DNA of 64,000 bases from CAWGJF01 sp963715745 (GCA_963715745.1 OY970271.1:992001-1056000); one strand, 5' to 3'; positions 35,944 to 45,266 are shown, counted from the first letter of the stretch. A program made the numbers and translations. Notes: generated by a model from the sequence alone, not told the origin.

Positions 35944-37824
35944 ATGAGGAGAACAATTTTACTTATTAGCTTAATGCTAATGTTTGGGGTGTTTCTTCAG
36001 GCTCAGACGGTAGATGTCACTTTTAAGGTGGATATGAGTGTCAAGATTGCCTTAGGAACTTTCAATCCGGGATCTGATACTGTATTTGTTAGAGGTGATT
36101 TCAATGGTTGGGGTACCACACTAATGGCAGATAATGGAGATTCGACTTATTCTGCAACAGTAACCGGTCAGCCTCAAAATACAACCCTGCTTTATAAATT
36201 TTTTCACACTGGAGGAGGAGGGACTTGGGAATCGGATCCAAATCGGGAAGCGAATACAGGAACTTCTTCAACACTTGAAGTTGATCCTTCATTCTTCGAT
36301 GATCACAACCCCTATACTGGGGTTCCAACTCCTGTAACTTTCAATGTGGATATGCATTTACCAGCTCAAGGTAGCTTTGATCCCACATCAGATCATGTCT
36401 TTATTGCTGGTAACTTTACAAATTGGGGAACAGATGCTGTTGAGATGTCCGATCCTGAAGGAGATACAATTTACACGGTAACAGCAAACAATCTTAACTC
36501 TGGTGATTTGCCTATATATAAATTTCTTTGGAGTCCTGATTCTGCAGCTAATGGTAACTGGGAAACCAACGATACTGGAGATGATATAATCCCCGGATCT
36601 GGTGGGAACAGAATATACGGTGTTCATGATGGTACAAATGATGTATCAAGAAATTGGAATAATGTTAATCCAAATGTTACACTCGCCGATGGAAACATTT
36701 TCTTCGAAATTGATATGAGCGTTCCCCATGAATTAGGTGTATTTGACCCTGCGGTTGATTCAGTCCAGATTCGTGGTGCATTTAACGGATGGAATGGGAA
36801 TGATGTAGCAAGATCACATATGAACCGGAATGCTTTAAATGAAGATGACTGGACGATATCCATAGACTTCGTTCAGGAAGTACTAAACAGTACTCAGGCT
36901 TATAAGTACTTCATAAATAATGATCCCGGTAGTACTCCTTATCCAAACACCGGCTGGGAAGTTCCGATAAGAACAAATACAATTACATCAGATCGTAACC
37001 GTGCAATCATATTTATGGGTGATCCTGCCCAGGTAGCTCCGTTTTGTTATTGGGAAAATATTAATCCTGATTGGGTTATTCCTGCAGGCACAACAGTTGA
37101 ATGTACATTCTCTGTTGATATGACCTATGCTGCTGATCCAGATTCACAAGGAACTAATCCTGTTTTTAATCCTGCAACTGATACTGTCTGGTGGGTTCCA
37201 AGAGAACCTTTGTATTACGCAGTTAATAACCTGCCGTGGCCCGGTGATTATCCGAGGGTACTTGAATTAACAGATCCTAATAGTGATATGATATACACCG
37301 GTACAATGACTATTAATGGACCTTCATTTAATGGATTCTTGTATGACTATGGATTTACAAGCAACGGTGATCTTATTCAGGAGGGTAATACTGTTAGTCA
37401 GGGTGATGCCCGTGTAAGATTCATTGGTCAAAGCGGTGGAGCAAGAACATTTGATACTCCATGGGATATGCCGTTGGATGTTTGGAGTAATTCTCCGCTA
37501 CCGGAAGAAGATCATCCCCAGGGATGGGTTGATGTTGTTGAACAACTTCCGATCAATCCTACATCCTATTCGCTTGAACAAAACTATCCTAACCCGTTCA
37601 ATCCTTCAACTATAATAAGGTTCAGCATTCCTGAACAAGGGCTTGTATCATTAAAGATATACAGTCTGTTAGGCGAAGAAGTTGAAACATTGATAGATCG
37701 TGAAATGAAAAACGGAACTTATGAAGTTGACTTTAAAGGCAATCATTTAGCCAGCGGTATTTACTTCTATACCTTAAAGGTTAATAACTTTGTCTCAACA
37801 AAGAAGATGATGCTCTTAAAGTAA
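35944..37824 (+). CDS. Secreted four-domain FNGW (starch-binding-like) protein with T9SS sorting domain
   Basis: A 626-residue exported protein. Four repeated beta-sandwich domains start near residues 24, 130, 252 and 388, each opening with F-x-V/I-DM and containing a G-x-FN-x-W block (VRGDFNGWG, IAGNFTNWG, IRGAFNGWN). These resemble CBM20/CBM48/E-set starch-binding folds and SusE/SusF logic. The T9SS domain starts at about residue 538 (YSLEQNYPNPFNPSTIIRF) and ends KKMMLLK. No catalytic motif is visible, so it is probably a surface glycan-binding protein. It closes the receptor/PorV cluster and is followed by a terminator. Confidence 0.87.
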   Translation: MRRTILLISLMLMFGVFLQAQTVDVTFKVDMSVKIALGTFNPGSDTVFVRGDFNGWGTTLMADNGDSTYSATVTGQPQNTTLLYKFFHTGGGGTWESDPNREANTGTSSTLEVDPSFFDDHNPYTGVPTPVTFNVDMHLPAQGSFDPTSDHVFIAGNFTNWGTDAVEMSDPEGDTIYTVTANNLNSGDLPIYKFLWSPDSAANGNWETNDTGDDIIPGSGGNRIYGVHDGTNDVSRNWNNVNPNVTLADGNIFFEIDMSVPHELGVFDPAVDSVQIRGAFNGWNGNDVARSHMNRNALNEDDWTISIDFVQEVLNSTQAYKYFINNDPGSTPYPNTGWEVPIRTNTITSDRNRAIIFMGDPAQVAPFCYWENINPDWVIPAGTTVECTFSVDMTYAADPDSQGTNPVFNPATDTVWWVPREPLYYAVNNLPWPGDYPRVLELTDPNSDMIYTGTMTINGPSFNGFLYDYGFTSNGDLIQEGNTVSQGDARVRFIGQSGGARTFDTPWDMPLDVWSNSPLPEEDHPQGWVDVVEQLPINPTSYSLEQNYPNPFNPSTIIRFSIPEQGLVSLKIYSLLGEEVETLIDREMKNGTYEVDFKGNHLASGIYFYTLKVNNFVSTKKMMLLK

Positions 37825-37840
37825 TCTTAAATTAATCAGG

Positions 37841-37867
37841 TATGCCAGATTTAAAAAATCTGGCATA
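37841..37867 (+). repeat. 12-bp perfect hairpin downstream of T9SS protein
   Basis: TATGCCAGATTT and its exact complement (37856-37867) around an AAA loop. It stands 16 bases after the stop codon and 17 bases before a second, classical terminator hairpin. It may protect the 3' end or act as a first terminator; the T run is imperfect (CTAAATTATTTT). Confidence 0.6.
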
Positions 37868-37884
37868 TCTAAATTATTTTCTTG

Positions 37885-37917
37885 AGGCTCATCTGAACAA
37901 GGTGAGCCTTTTTTTTA
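37885..37917 (+). terminator. Rho-independent terminator
   Basis: AGGCTCA (37885-37891) and TGAGCCT (37903-37909) around an 11-base loop, followed by a run of eight or so T. It ends the 26.6-37.8 kb cluster and faces a convergent minus-strand gene. Confidence 0.85.
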
Positions 37918-37939
37918 TAAATATTTTAGAGTATTAAGA

Positions 37940-39913
37940 TTATTTTTTTTGAATATTAAGCTTCAATTGTTCTTGCAGGTTTACAGCTTCTGTATAGTTT
38001 GGATTTATAGATACTGCTTTATTTACTAATTCAAGGGCTTTTTTGTAGATATTTCTTTTTACATAAATCCCCGCAAGATTGTACCACACCTGCGGATCTT
38101 TTGCATCATAATTAACGCTTTCATTTAAATACTTTTCAGCAGAATCAAGCTTGTTATTGAAAAGATCAATTGTCCCGATCCATTTTGCTTTGAAAGCGTT
38201 TGGTTTAATATCATACCCGGATTTTAAATATTTATAAGCTCTTGAATAATCTTTCAGTTGTATCAATATGTTTCCTACGTAATCATAATATTCAACAATA
38301 ACCGGATACTGTGAAATTAGCGCATCCATTTCTTCAAGAAATGAATTCATATCCTTCTGTTCTAAAAAATGTTTTGCCATATTTCTGTGTGCAGTTTCCC
38401 AGTTAATCTTATCATCAAGAACTTCAGCAGCAAGAGTATCAGCAGTGGTTTTAAGGTTTAGAATGGCTGAATTAGGCAATTTCCTTTCTTTTTTTATAAA
38501 CGGCCAATCGTTCTTCAATAATTTTATTCTGAAATCACCGATAATAGAATCAAGTTTAGTAAAATGAAAATTTGCGACTGTGATGCTATCCTGCTTCTTA
38601 TCCGATAAAATAGTTTTTTCTGAAGAAGGCATGTTCTTTGTTTGTTCCATTTTTTTATAAAACAATTTTCCTAAAAGCTGGTAGCCATGTAATGTTGGAT
38701 GCAGATGATCTGTCATTAAATTATTTCCTACAATCCCCTCTGGGCTCATTGAATCAAATGCTGAATCCACATTCACAAACGGCAGTTTATATTCTTTGCT
38801 GAGTGAAGTTATTACTCGGTTAATTTTTTCCGGTGCCCTGAACCTTAATGCGTCCAGATCTTTTGCATATCTGAAAAGCGAATCTGCTTTTTTGAAATTC
38901 CCGGAATTGAACTCAACTTTTGCCTCTTCAAAAACCTTTTTTGCTGGTGGAAATTCTTTAGAATCAATTGAAATAAAAGGATACTGATCCTTTAAATTAG
39001 AAGCTAAATTTGAAATTATCACCGGAACGTTTCTCTCTTTTGCCATATCAAGCACATCACGCATATTTCCTTTAAATTGTGAAATGCCGTCGTTGTAAGT
39101 TTCTGTATCAAACCCAATAGACTGTTCTTTAGCCATCCGGGACATTAATGTTCCACTTGGTTTTTCATCATTGTCGGAAAATAATTTCATAATCCACTGA
39201 ATTGTGTTTCTTAAAAGTTCAACGGTTTTAAATCTATTTAGATATAAAAGTAAGTTTACTATTTTCCTGGAGGTTCCAAGCGATTCCATTGAACCTACAC
39301 CAAGAGCTCCGTAATATTCATTATGGCCTGCATAGATAAGAATGAGATCAGGTTTCTGTTCAAGTACTCCGGGTAACAAATCCCGGATTGTGTAACTGTT
39401 TACAGCAGTCATACTAAGATTGACTACTTCGATTTCAGAAGACGGATATACAAGACGAAGCCTGTCCCTGATGTAACGCGAGAAAGTTCCAAGCGGTGAA
39501 AATGGATAACCCGCTGCACTGCTTCCCCCAAGCACAAAAACTCTGAACGAATTTGGTTTTTTCTTTGCATCAAAAACATCCTGGTTAGAGGTGGGGATTG
39601 ATTTTGTGTTATAAAAATATCTTTTAGCAATTTCCTGGTTGAGCATTAATTTACCTTCAACCACAGTTTCCCATTGATCATAATTAAAACCGTAGCCAAA
39701 AAGTCTAAGGCCGAGTTCCAGCAGTATAAAAAATAAAATCGGGAATCCAATTAAAATTATATAAAAGTAAAATGGAGTTTTTTTCTTTTCCTGTGTGTTC
39801 AAATAATTTCTTATATCATTTTCAGAAACCCCAATACTTTTTGCTATTTTCCCCGCACTTAGTTTTTTTTGATTTTTATTTATCCAGTTTTTTTGCTTAT
39901 TCGTTAGTCCCAT
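37940..39913 (-). CDS. HTH-TM-SGNH hydrolase-TPR fusion protein
   Basis: A 657-residue protein from ATG 39913. The frame is open to a TTG at 39940, but the ATG gives the better N-terminus. Residues 18-40 (SAGKIAKSIGVSENDIRNYL) look like a helix-turn-helix, 48-70 are one membrane segment, and about 120-420 form an SGNH/GDSL-type hydrolase domain: VFVLGGSSAAGYPF (Ser131), YAGHNEYYGALG (Asn198) and DHLHPTLHGY (Asp402/His405). Residues about 515-650 hold TPR repeats. The topology predicts a cytoplasmic HTH and a periplasmic esterase/acyl-transfer domain. The SGNH-TPR part occurs in other bacteria near polysaccharide genes; the HTH addition is unusual. Target unknown. Confidence 0.82.
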   Translation of the reverse strand: MGLTNKQKNWINKNQKKLSAGKIAKSIGVSENDIRNYLNTQEKKKTPFYFYIILIGFPILFFILLELGLRLFGYGFNYDQWETVVEGKLMLNQEIAKRYFYNTKSIPTSNQDVFDAKKKPNSFRVFVLGGSSAAGYPFSPLGTFSRYIRDRLRLVYPSSEIEVVNLSMTAVNSYTIRDLLPGVLEQKPDLILIYAGHNEYYGALGVGSMESLGTSRKIVNLLLYLNRFKTVELLRNTIQWIMKLFSDNDEKPSGTLMSRMAKEQSIGFDTETYNDGISQFKGNMRDVLDMAKERNVPVIISNLASNLKDQYPFISIDSKEFPPAKKVFEEAKVEFNSGNFKKADSLFRYAKDLDALRFRAPEKINRVITSLSKEYKLPFVNVDSAFDSMSPEGIVGNNLMTDHLHPTLHGYQLLGKLFYKKMEQTKNMPSSEKTILSDKKQDSITVANFHFTKLDSIIGDFRIKLLKNDWPFIKKERKLPNSAILNLKTTADTLAAEVLDDKINWETAHRNMAKHFLEQKDMNSFLEEMDALISQYPVIVEYYDYVGNILIQLKDYSRAYKYLKSGYDIKPNAFKAKWIGTIDLFNNKLDSAEKYLNESVNYDAKDPQVWYNLAGIYVKRNIYKKALELVNKAVSINPNYTEAVNLQEQLKLNIQKK

Positions 39914-40049
39914 ATGAAATCCATTAAATGAAAAATACAATTGGGTAGTAATAACGTATTTTCAATCCGTTTTCTACTTTTTAATATTTGAATGTGATAA
40001 AATTATTATCTTTACTCTATTATACAAGCAATTATTATTAATAAATAAA

Positions 40050-41906
40050 ATGATTAGTCTGATAAAATATTTTAAGTCAAAACAGGCTCTGGTTCTAATC
40101 CTGATTTGTACTTTTTTATTAAAGGCACAAGATTTCAATATCAATAAAATTGAACCTCCAAACTGGTGGAGCGGGATGAAATATAACCATCTTCAACTAA
40201 TGGTTTATGGTCAGAATCTTTCCAACACAAGTGTTTTTACAAATTCCTCTTCATTGAAAATTAATAATATTCTGCCTTCAGAGAATGGCAATTATTCATT
40301 TGTGGATTTAACAATTGACGAAAATGCAAAACCGGACAATTATGTATTGCGCTTTGTTAATTCTACAGATACTGTCTCATATATATTCCCGATTTTCAAA
40401 AGAGAAAAGAATTCAAATTCGTTTAAAGGATTTAATTCTTCTGATATAATTTACTTAATTACTCCGGATAGATTTGCAAATGGAGATACTGCAAATGATG
40501 ATATTGCTGATATGATTGACAGGTACAATCCATCATCACCAATCGGAAGACACGGCGGAGATATCCAGGGAATAATTAACAAACTTGATTATTTAAAAGA
40601 TCTGGGAATTACCGCAATCTGGATTACCCCTTTGCTGGAAAATAATATGAAACTGAGTTATCACGGTTATGCAGCTACTGATTTATACAATGTTGATCCT
40701 CGGTTTGGGAATAATGAATTATATAAAAAATTAGTTACCGAAGCACATAATAAAGGTTTAAAAATAATTTATGATCATGTCAATAATCATATTGGAAGTA
40801 ACCATAAATGGGTAGCCGATCCACCTTTCAAAAATTGGTTTAATGAAACTGTTGCAAATCATTTTAAAACTCCACATCAGAAAATTTCGATTTACGATAC
40901 TAATAGTCCAAAGTCTGTTGCAGACAGTACAATGAATGGCTGGTTTGTTGATGTAATGCCGGACTTAAATCAAAAAAATTCTTTTGTTGCAAAATATTTA
41001 ATTCAAAATACATTATGGTGGATTGAATATAGCGGAATTGACGGCATAAGGGAAGATACTTATCCTTATTCCGATCAGAAATATTTATCCGAATGGGGAA
41101 AAACAATTTTGGAAGAGTACCCACAATTTAATATTGTTGGCGAAGTATGGAATAATGATGCAGCTTTTCTTGCTCCTTATCAGAGTAAAAGTATTTTTCA
41201 TCCTGAGTTTGATACTCATTTGCCATCAGTAACTGATTTCGGTTTTTTACATACGATTCAAGAGGTTTTCGATAACAATAAGTCAATTAAAAATATTTAT
41301 GAATCACTGGCAAAGGATTATCTGTATTCTAACCCAATGAATCTTCTTGTTTTTCTTGATAATCATGATGTTGAAAGAATAATGTATCGCCTAAAGGGAG
41401 ATGTTCAGCGACTAAAATTGGCAATGACTTTACTCTTAACGATGAGAGGAATTCCCCAAATCTATTATGGAACTGAGATAGGTCTTGAAGGTGGTAAAGG
41501 TGACGGAAATTTACGTGCAGATTTTCCGGGTGGATTTCCCGGGAATGCAAAAGATGCATTCACAAAATCAGGAAGGACAGATGAAGAAAATGATATTTTC
41601 AGCTTTGTCGAAAATCTGATTAAGATTCGGAATGAGCATAAATCTTTGAGCATAGGAAAATTTATTCACTTTCCGCCTGTTGGTGAAGTTTACTTTTATT
41701 TTAGAGAATATGAAAACGAAAAAATTTTTGTTGTGCTAAACAATAGTAATTCAAAACAAAAAATTGATTTGAATCCGCTAACCCGATTCACTTCTCCTTT
41801 TCGATACTTTATGAACCTGGATACAGGGGAAAGGATTGACATTAAACAAAATAAGGAGATTACAACAGACCCGAATACTGGTTATATTTACTTATTAACT
41901 AATTAA
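40050..41906 (+). CDS. Exported GH13 cyclomaltodextrinase/neopullulanase-like enzyme
   Basis: A 618-residue family 13 glycoside hydrolase with signal peptide. The N-terminal domain at about 28-125 (IEPPNWWSGMKYNHLQLMVY) is the cyclomaltodextrinase N-terminal immunoglobulin-like domain. Catalytic regions: IIYDHVNNHIG, GIDGIREDTYPY with nucleophile Asp336, NIVGEVWNND with acid Glu365, and LDNHDVERI with Asp440. It would cleave cyclodextrins, pullulan or maltodextrins in the periplasm or at the surface. It belongs to a different GH13 branch from the genes at 24304 and 55341, which share sequence with each other more than with this one. It precedes the carbamoyltransferase gene by 20 bases. Confidence 0.93.
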   Translation: MISLIKYFKSKQALVLILICTFLLKAQDFNINKIEPPNWWSGMKYNHLQLMVYGQNLSNTSVFTNSSSLKINNILPSENGNYSFVDLTIDENAKPDNYVLRFVNSTDTVSYIFPIFKREKNSNSFKGFNSSDIIYLITPDRFANGDTANDDIADMIDRYNPSSPIGRHGGDIQGIINKLDYLKDLGITAIWITPLLENNMKLSYHGYAATDLYNVDPRFGNNELYKKLVTEAHNKGLKIIYDHVNNHIGSNHKWVADPPFKNWFNETVANHFKTPHQKISIYDTNSPKSVADSTMNGWFVDVMPDLNQKNSFVAKYLIQNTLWWIEYSGIDGIREDTYPYSDQKYLSEWGKTILEEYPQFNIVGEVWNNDAAFLAPYQSKSIFHPEFDTHLPSVTDFGFLHTIQEVFDNNKSIKNIYESLAKDYLYSNPMNLLVFLDNHDVERIMYRLKGDVQRLKLAMTLLLTMRGIPQIYYGTEIGLEGGKGDGNLRADFPGGFPGNAKDAFTKSGRTDEENDIFSFVENLIKIRNEHKSLSIGKFIHFPPVGEVYFYFREYENEKIFVVLNNSNSKQKIDLNPLTRFTSPFRYFMNLDTGERIDIKQNKEITTDPNTGYIYLLTN

Positions 41907-41926
41907 TTTTTTGCAATTCTAAAAAG

Positions 41927-43744
41927 ATGTACATTTTAGGAATTTCTGCGTTCTATCATGATAGTGCTGCCTGTCTGGTTAAAGATGGGGAAATCATTGC
42001 TGCTGCACAGGAAGAAAGATTTTCCCGGAAAAAACACGATCATCGCTTTCCAATCCACGCAGTAAACTTTTGTTTGGATTATGCAGGGATAAGTTCTTCA
42101 CAACTTGAATTAGTTGCTTTCTATGACAAGCCATTTCTTAAATTCGAAAGACTGCTTGAAACCTATCTTCAATTTGCACCTAAGGGTATTTTTTCTTTTC
42201 TAAAAGCAATGCCCCTCTGGATCAAGGAAAAACTCTGGATGAAGGAACTGATAAAAAAAGAATTGGATTATGGAGGGACAATAATTTTCCCTGAACATCA
42301 TGAGTCGCACGCAGCTTCTGCATTTTATCCTTCTCCATTTAATGAAGCAGCAATTCTTACTATGGATGGAGTTGGCGAATGGACAACTTCCAGCTACGGA
42401 ATTGGGAAGGAAAATGAAATAAACCTTTTGGCTGAAATTAAATTTCCACACTCTCTTGGACTCCTATATTCTGCCTTTACATATTACACTGGTTTTAAAG
42501 TAAATTCAGGCGAGTATAAAGTAATGGGTCTGGCACCTTATGGAGAACCAAAGTATGTCGATCTGATTTATAAACATCTTATTGATGTTAAAGAAGATGG
42601 TTCATTCCAAATGAATATGGATTATTTTAATTACTGTGCCGGATTGACAATGACAAATGAAAAATTTAATAAACTGTTTGATGAAAAGCCGAGAAAGCCG
42701 GAGACAAAATTAACACAGAAGGAAATGGATTTGGCCCGCTCTGTTCAGGAAGTTACTGAAGATATTGTTTTAAAGATGGCTAATCATCTCCACAAAGAAA
42801 CGGGAATGGAAAATCTCGTACTTGCTGGTGGTGTTGCATTGAATTGTGTTGCTAATGGTAAACTCCTAAAAGAATCAAAATTTAAAAATATCTGGATTCA
42901 ACCAGCGGCTGGTGATGCAGGTGGAGCTTTGGGTGCGGCATTGTGTGGATGGTATAGTTATCTTGAAAATGAAAGGAAAGTTTACGGAAATTTCGATTCA
43001 CAAAAAGGTTCTTATTTAGGCCCGGAATTTTCAAATGATGAAATTGAAAAATTCATTTCTATGAATAAAATTATTGCTTCAAAGTTAAGTGATGAAGAAA
43101 TCCCGTTAAAAATTGCAGATATTTTAGCTGAAGAAAATGTTGTCGGATGGTTTAACGGCAGAATGGAATTTGGTCCCCGAGCATTAGGTGCAAGATCAAT
43201 TCTCGGAGATGCACGTTCACCAAAAATGCAGGCAACAATGAACCTGAAAATAAAATTTAGGGAAGGGTTTAGACCATTTGCTCCATCGGTATTAAGCGAA
43301 AATGTAAGTGAGTATTTTGAAATTGAGAAGGAAAGTCCGTATATGCTTCTTGTTGCTGATGTTCAGAAATACAGAAGAAAAGAAATGACTGATGAGGAAA
43401 AAAGTTACTGGGGAATTCAGAAATTGAATATTATTCGTTCAGATATTCCGGCTGTTACACATATTGATTACTCTGCACGTATTCAGACTGTTCATAAGGA
43501 AACAAATCCATTGTATCATAAAATGATTTCGGAATTCAATAGAAAATATAACTGCGCGGTTGTGATTAATACGTCCTTTAATGTAAGAGGCGAGCCAATT
43601 GTCTGCAATCCTGAAGATGCATATAAATGTTTTATGAGAACGAATATTGATTACCTGCTTTTGGGGAATTATCTTCTGAATAAAAAAGATCAAAAACCTC
43701 TGGAAGAAAATAAAGATTGGAAAAAAGAATTCGAATTGGATTAA
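41927..43744 (+). CDS. Carbamoyltransferase, NodU/CmcH family
   Basis: A 605-residue enzyme that transfers a carbamoyl group from carbamoyl phosphate (through carbamoyl-AMP) to a hydroxyl of a small molecule or sugar. It starts with YILGISAFYHDSAACLVKDG, has the metal-binding PEHHESHAASAFYPS block, LTMDGVGEWTTS, and the YrdC-like C-terminal part with FNGRMEFGPRALGARSILGD. The substrate is not predictable. The following SxtJ-like and DUF5989 genes are the usual companions of this enzyme in many bacteria, an association without settled function. Confidence 0.93.
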   Translation: MYILGISAFYHDSAACLVKDGEIIAAAQEERFSRKKHDHRFPIHAVNFCLDYAGISSSQLELVAFYDKPFLKFERLLETYLQFAPKGIFSFLKAMPLWIKEKLWMKELIKKELDYGGTIIFPEHHESHAASAFYPSPFNEAAILTMDGVGEWTTSSYGIGKENEINLLAEIKFPHSLGLLYSAFTYYTGFKVNSGEYKVMGLAPYGEPKYVDLIYKHLIDVKEDGSFQMNMDYFNYCAGLTMTNEKFNKLFDEKPRKPETKLTQKEMDLARSVQEVTEDIVLKMANHLHKETGMENLVLAGGVALNCVANGKLLKESKFKNIWIQPAAGDAGGALGAALCGWYSYLENERKVYGNFDSQKGSYLGPEFSNDEIEKFISMNKIIASKLSDEEIPLKIADILAEENVVGWFNGRMEFGPRALGARSILGDARSPKMQATMNLKIKFREGFRPFAPSVLSENVSEYFEIEKESPYMLLVADVQKYRRKEMTDEEKSYWGIQKLNIIRSDIPAVTHIDYSARIQTVHKETNPLYHKMISEFNRKYNCAVVINTSFNVRGEPIVCNPEDAYKCFMRTNIDYLLLGNYLLNKKDQKPLEENKDWKKEFELD

Positions 43745-43745
43745 A

Positions 43746-44165
43746 ATGAGTATTATTGAAGAAATAAAAAATATTAAAAGCACTAAAAAAGATTTACGCA
43801 AGTTTGGAATAACTGTTGGTTCAGTTATAGTTGCACTTGCAATTGTTTTTTATTTTCTTGATAAAAGTTATTATATATATTTTGGTGTTGCCGGGTTGTT
43901 TTTAATAGTAACAGGATTGTTATCCCCTGTTATTTTACGACCATTAAATAAAGTCTGGATGAGTCTTGCAGTTGTTCTTGGCTGGCTATCGTCAAGAATA
44001 ATTTTAATAATTGTATTTTATCTTGTGTTAACTCCTATATCTTTTATTGCAAAAATATCGGGTAAGAAGTTCCTGGATTTGAAATACAAACCGGAAGAAG
44101 ACAGCTACTGGATAAAAAGAGAAATTATAAAACCAGACCGTTCTTATTACGAAAAACAATTTTAA
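43746..44165 (+). CDS. SxtJ-family membrane protein
   Basis: A 139-residue protein with a short charged N-terminus and about three membrane segments (GSVIVALAIVFYF; YYIYFGVAGLFLIVTGLLSP; SLAVVLGWLSSRIILIIVFY). The C-terminus (FLDLKYKPEEDSYWIKRE) has the pattern of the SxtJ family found behind NodU/CmcH carbamoyltransferases. It starts one base after the upstream stop. Role unknown; probably anchors or assists the carbamoyltransferase at the membrane (inference). Confidence 0.82.
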   Translation: MSIIEEIKNIKSTKKDLRKFGITVGSVIVALAIVFYFLDKSYYIYFGVAGLFLIVTGLLSPVILRPLNKVWMSLAVVLGWLSSRIILIIVFYLVLTPISFIAKISGKKFLDLKYKPEEDSYWIKREIIKPDRSYYEKQF

Positions 44166-44178
44166 AAAGGGAATTCAT

Positions 44179-44337
44179 ATGAGTAAGCTATCTGTAATAT
44201 CAGAACTTTGGGAATTTTTGAGAGTTAGAAAAAAATTCTGGCTTGCACCAATTTTAATTATTCTTTTACTTCTAGGAGGATTGATAATTCTAACCCAGGG
44301 CTCTGCACTTGCACCATTTATTTATGCTATCTTTTAA
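44179..44337 (+). CDS. DUF5989-like small membrane protein (52 aa)
   Basis: A small gene of 52 codons plus stop with AAAAGGGAATTC upstream of ATG 44179. The product begins MSKLSVISELWEFLRVRKKF, has one membrane segment (APILIILLLLGGLIILTQG) and ends APFIYAIF. This matches the short DUF5989 proteins that follow carbamoyltransferase and SxtJ genes. It lies 13 bases after the SxtJ-like gene. Function unknown. Confidence 0.85.
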   Translation: MSKLSVISELWEFLRVRKKFWLAPILIILLLLGGLIILTQGSALAPFIYAIF

Positions 44338-44345
44338 ATTTTGTG

Positions 44346-44486
44346 ATGGCTAAGAAATCAAATCAAAAGAAGAAAAAAATCAGAGTTCCCGTTCCTCAGA
44401 AACCACCCAAAGTAGAAGAGGACAAGAAAAAATATAACCGTAAAAAAGAGAAACGAAAAATCAGGAAACAAATATCCAATAGTTAA
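44346..44486 (+). CDS. Small lysine-rich basic protein (46 aa)
   Basis: An ORF of 46 codons plus stop, eight bases after the DUF5989-like gene. The product (MAKKSNQKKKKIRVPVPQKP ... KRKIRKQISNS) is about 40 percent Lys/Arg, with a Pro-rich middle. Position and spacing suggest it is the last gene of the carbamoyltransferase operon. It may bind nucleic acid or an acidic surface. The alternative is chance, since AT-rich DNA easily gives Lys codons. Confidence 0.5.
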   Translation: MAKKSNQKKKKIRVPVPQKPPKVEEDKKKYNRKKEKRKIRKQISNS

Positions 44487-44798
44487 TAAATGTTTTAATT
44501 GGAGAAAGAATATATCTTTAATTGATAATTATTTACCTTCTTTATAAATAAATCTAATCTTTCCTTTAATTTTTATTCATTTTCAAAAGACAAACCTGTA
44601 ATTAAAATAATATAATCTGGCATAAAATTAGTTAAGATATATTCTTAATAGAGTTAAGTAATTAAGTAATATATCTGTATTTCCTAAATTTAATAAATAA
44701 ATAATGTATAAAAACCTAAAAATTAGTTGACTTATATATTATCAGTTTTATATATTCGCATTCAATTTTCAAAAAAAACAAAATAATTAAGGCAAATA
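44487..44798. other. 312-base intergenic region upstream of Lrp-type regulator
   Basis: Very AT-rich (many TAAT/TATA stretches) and without an ORF that I would support. It contains a promoter candidate at 44727-44756. The high AT content may suit self-binding of the Lrp-type regulator encoded next to it (inference). Confidence 0.5.
44727..44756 (+). promoter_or_regulatory. Candidate promoter for Lrp-type regulator and glnA
   Basis: TTGACT (44727-44732) and TATATT (44751-44756) separated by 18 bases, 43 bases upstream of the ATG. It fits a primary-sigma promoter. The AT-rich background makes chance matches easy. Confidence 0.4.
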
Positions 44799-45245
44799 AT
44801 GGTTGACAACTTAGATATTCAGATATTAAAGACTTTGCAAAAAAACGGCAGAACCAAAAGAAACCAGCTTGCAGAAGAAGTTAAACTGTCAATTCCCTCT
44901 GTTAGCGAGAGACTTAAAAAGCTTGAAGACAACAACGTGATTGAAGGTTATTATACAAAAGTAAATCGTAAATCTTTCGGATTGGATATCCTTGCCTTTA
45001 TCCATGTTATGATGGACTCATCTAAACACTACAATGATCTGATCAAAAAAGCTGAAAAAAATCCACAGATACTTGAATGTCATTCAGTGCTGGGTGAAGG
45101 ATCACATTTGATGAAAGTAGTAGTTAAGAATACAGAAGCTTTGGAAAAATTATTAAGTGAAATTCAATCCTGGCCTGGTGTAAACAGTACCAAAACAACT
45201 TATGTTTTATCAACTATAAAAGAAACAACATCTATTAATATTTAA
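44799..45245 (+). CDS. Lrp/AsnC-family transcriptional regulator
   Basis: A 148-residue regulator. The N-terminal winged helix-turn-helix (LDIQILKTLQKNGRTKRNQL, SIPSVSERLKKLEDNNVIEG) is followed by the RAM/AsnC ligand-binding domain (ILECHSVLGEGSHLMKVVVK, IQSWPGVNSTKTTYVLST). It senses an amino acid or related effector. It ends 21 bases before glnA and is likely co-transcribed with it, which suggests that it controls glutamine synthesis (inference). Confidence 0.92.
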   Translation: MVDNLDIQILKTLQKNGRTKRNQLAEEVKLSIPSVSERLKKLEDNNVIEGYYTKVNRKSFGLDILAFIHVMMDSSKHYNDLIKKAEKNPQILECHSVLGEGSHLMKVVVKNTEALEKLLSEIQSWPGVNSTKTTYVLSTIKETTSINI

Positions 45246-45266
45246 CAAAACAGTAAAGGAATAAAT

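Noticed and set aside
39914..39940. Upstream TTG start of the HTH-SGNH protein
   Set aside because: It adds nine residues (hydrophobic/aromatic) with no ribosome site; ATG 39913 gives a typical start.
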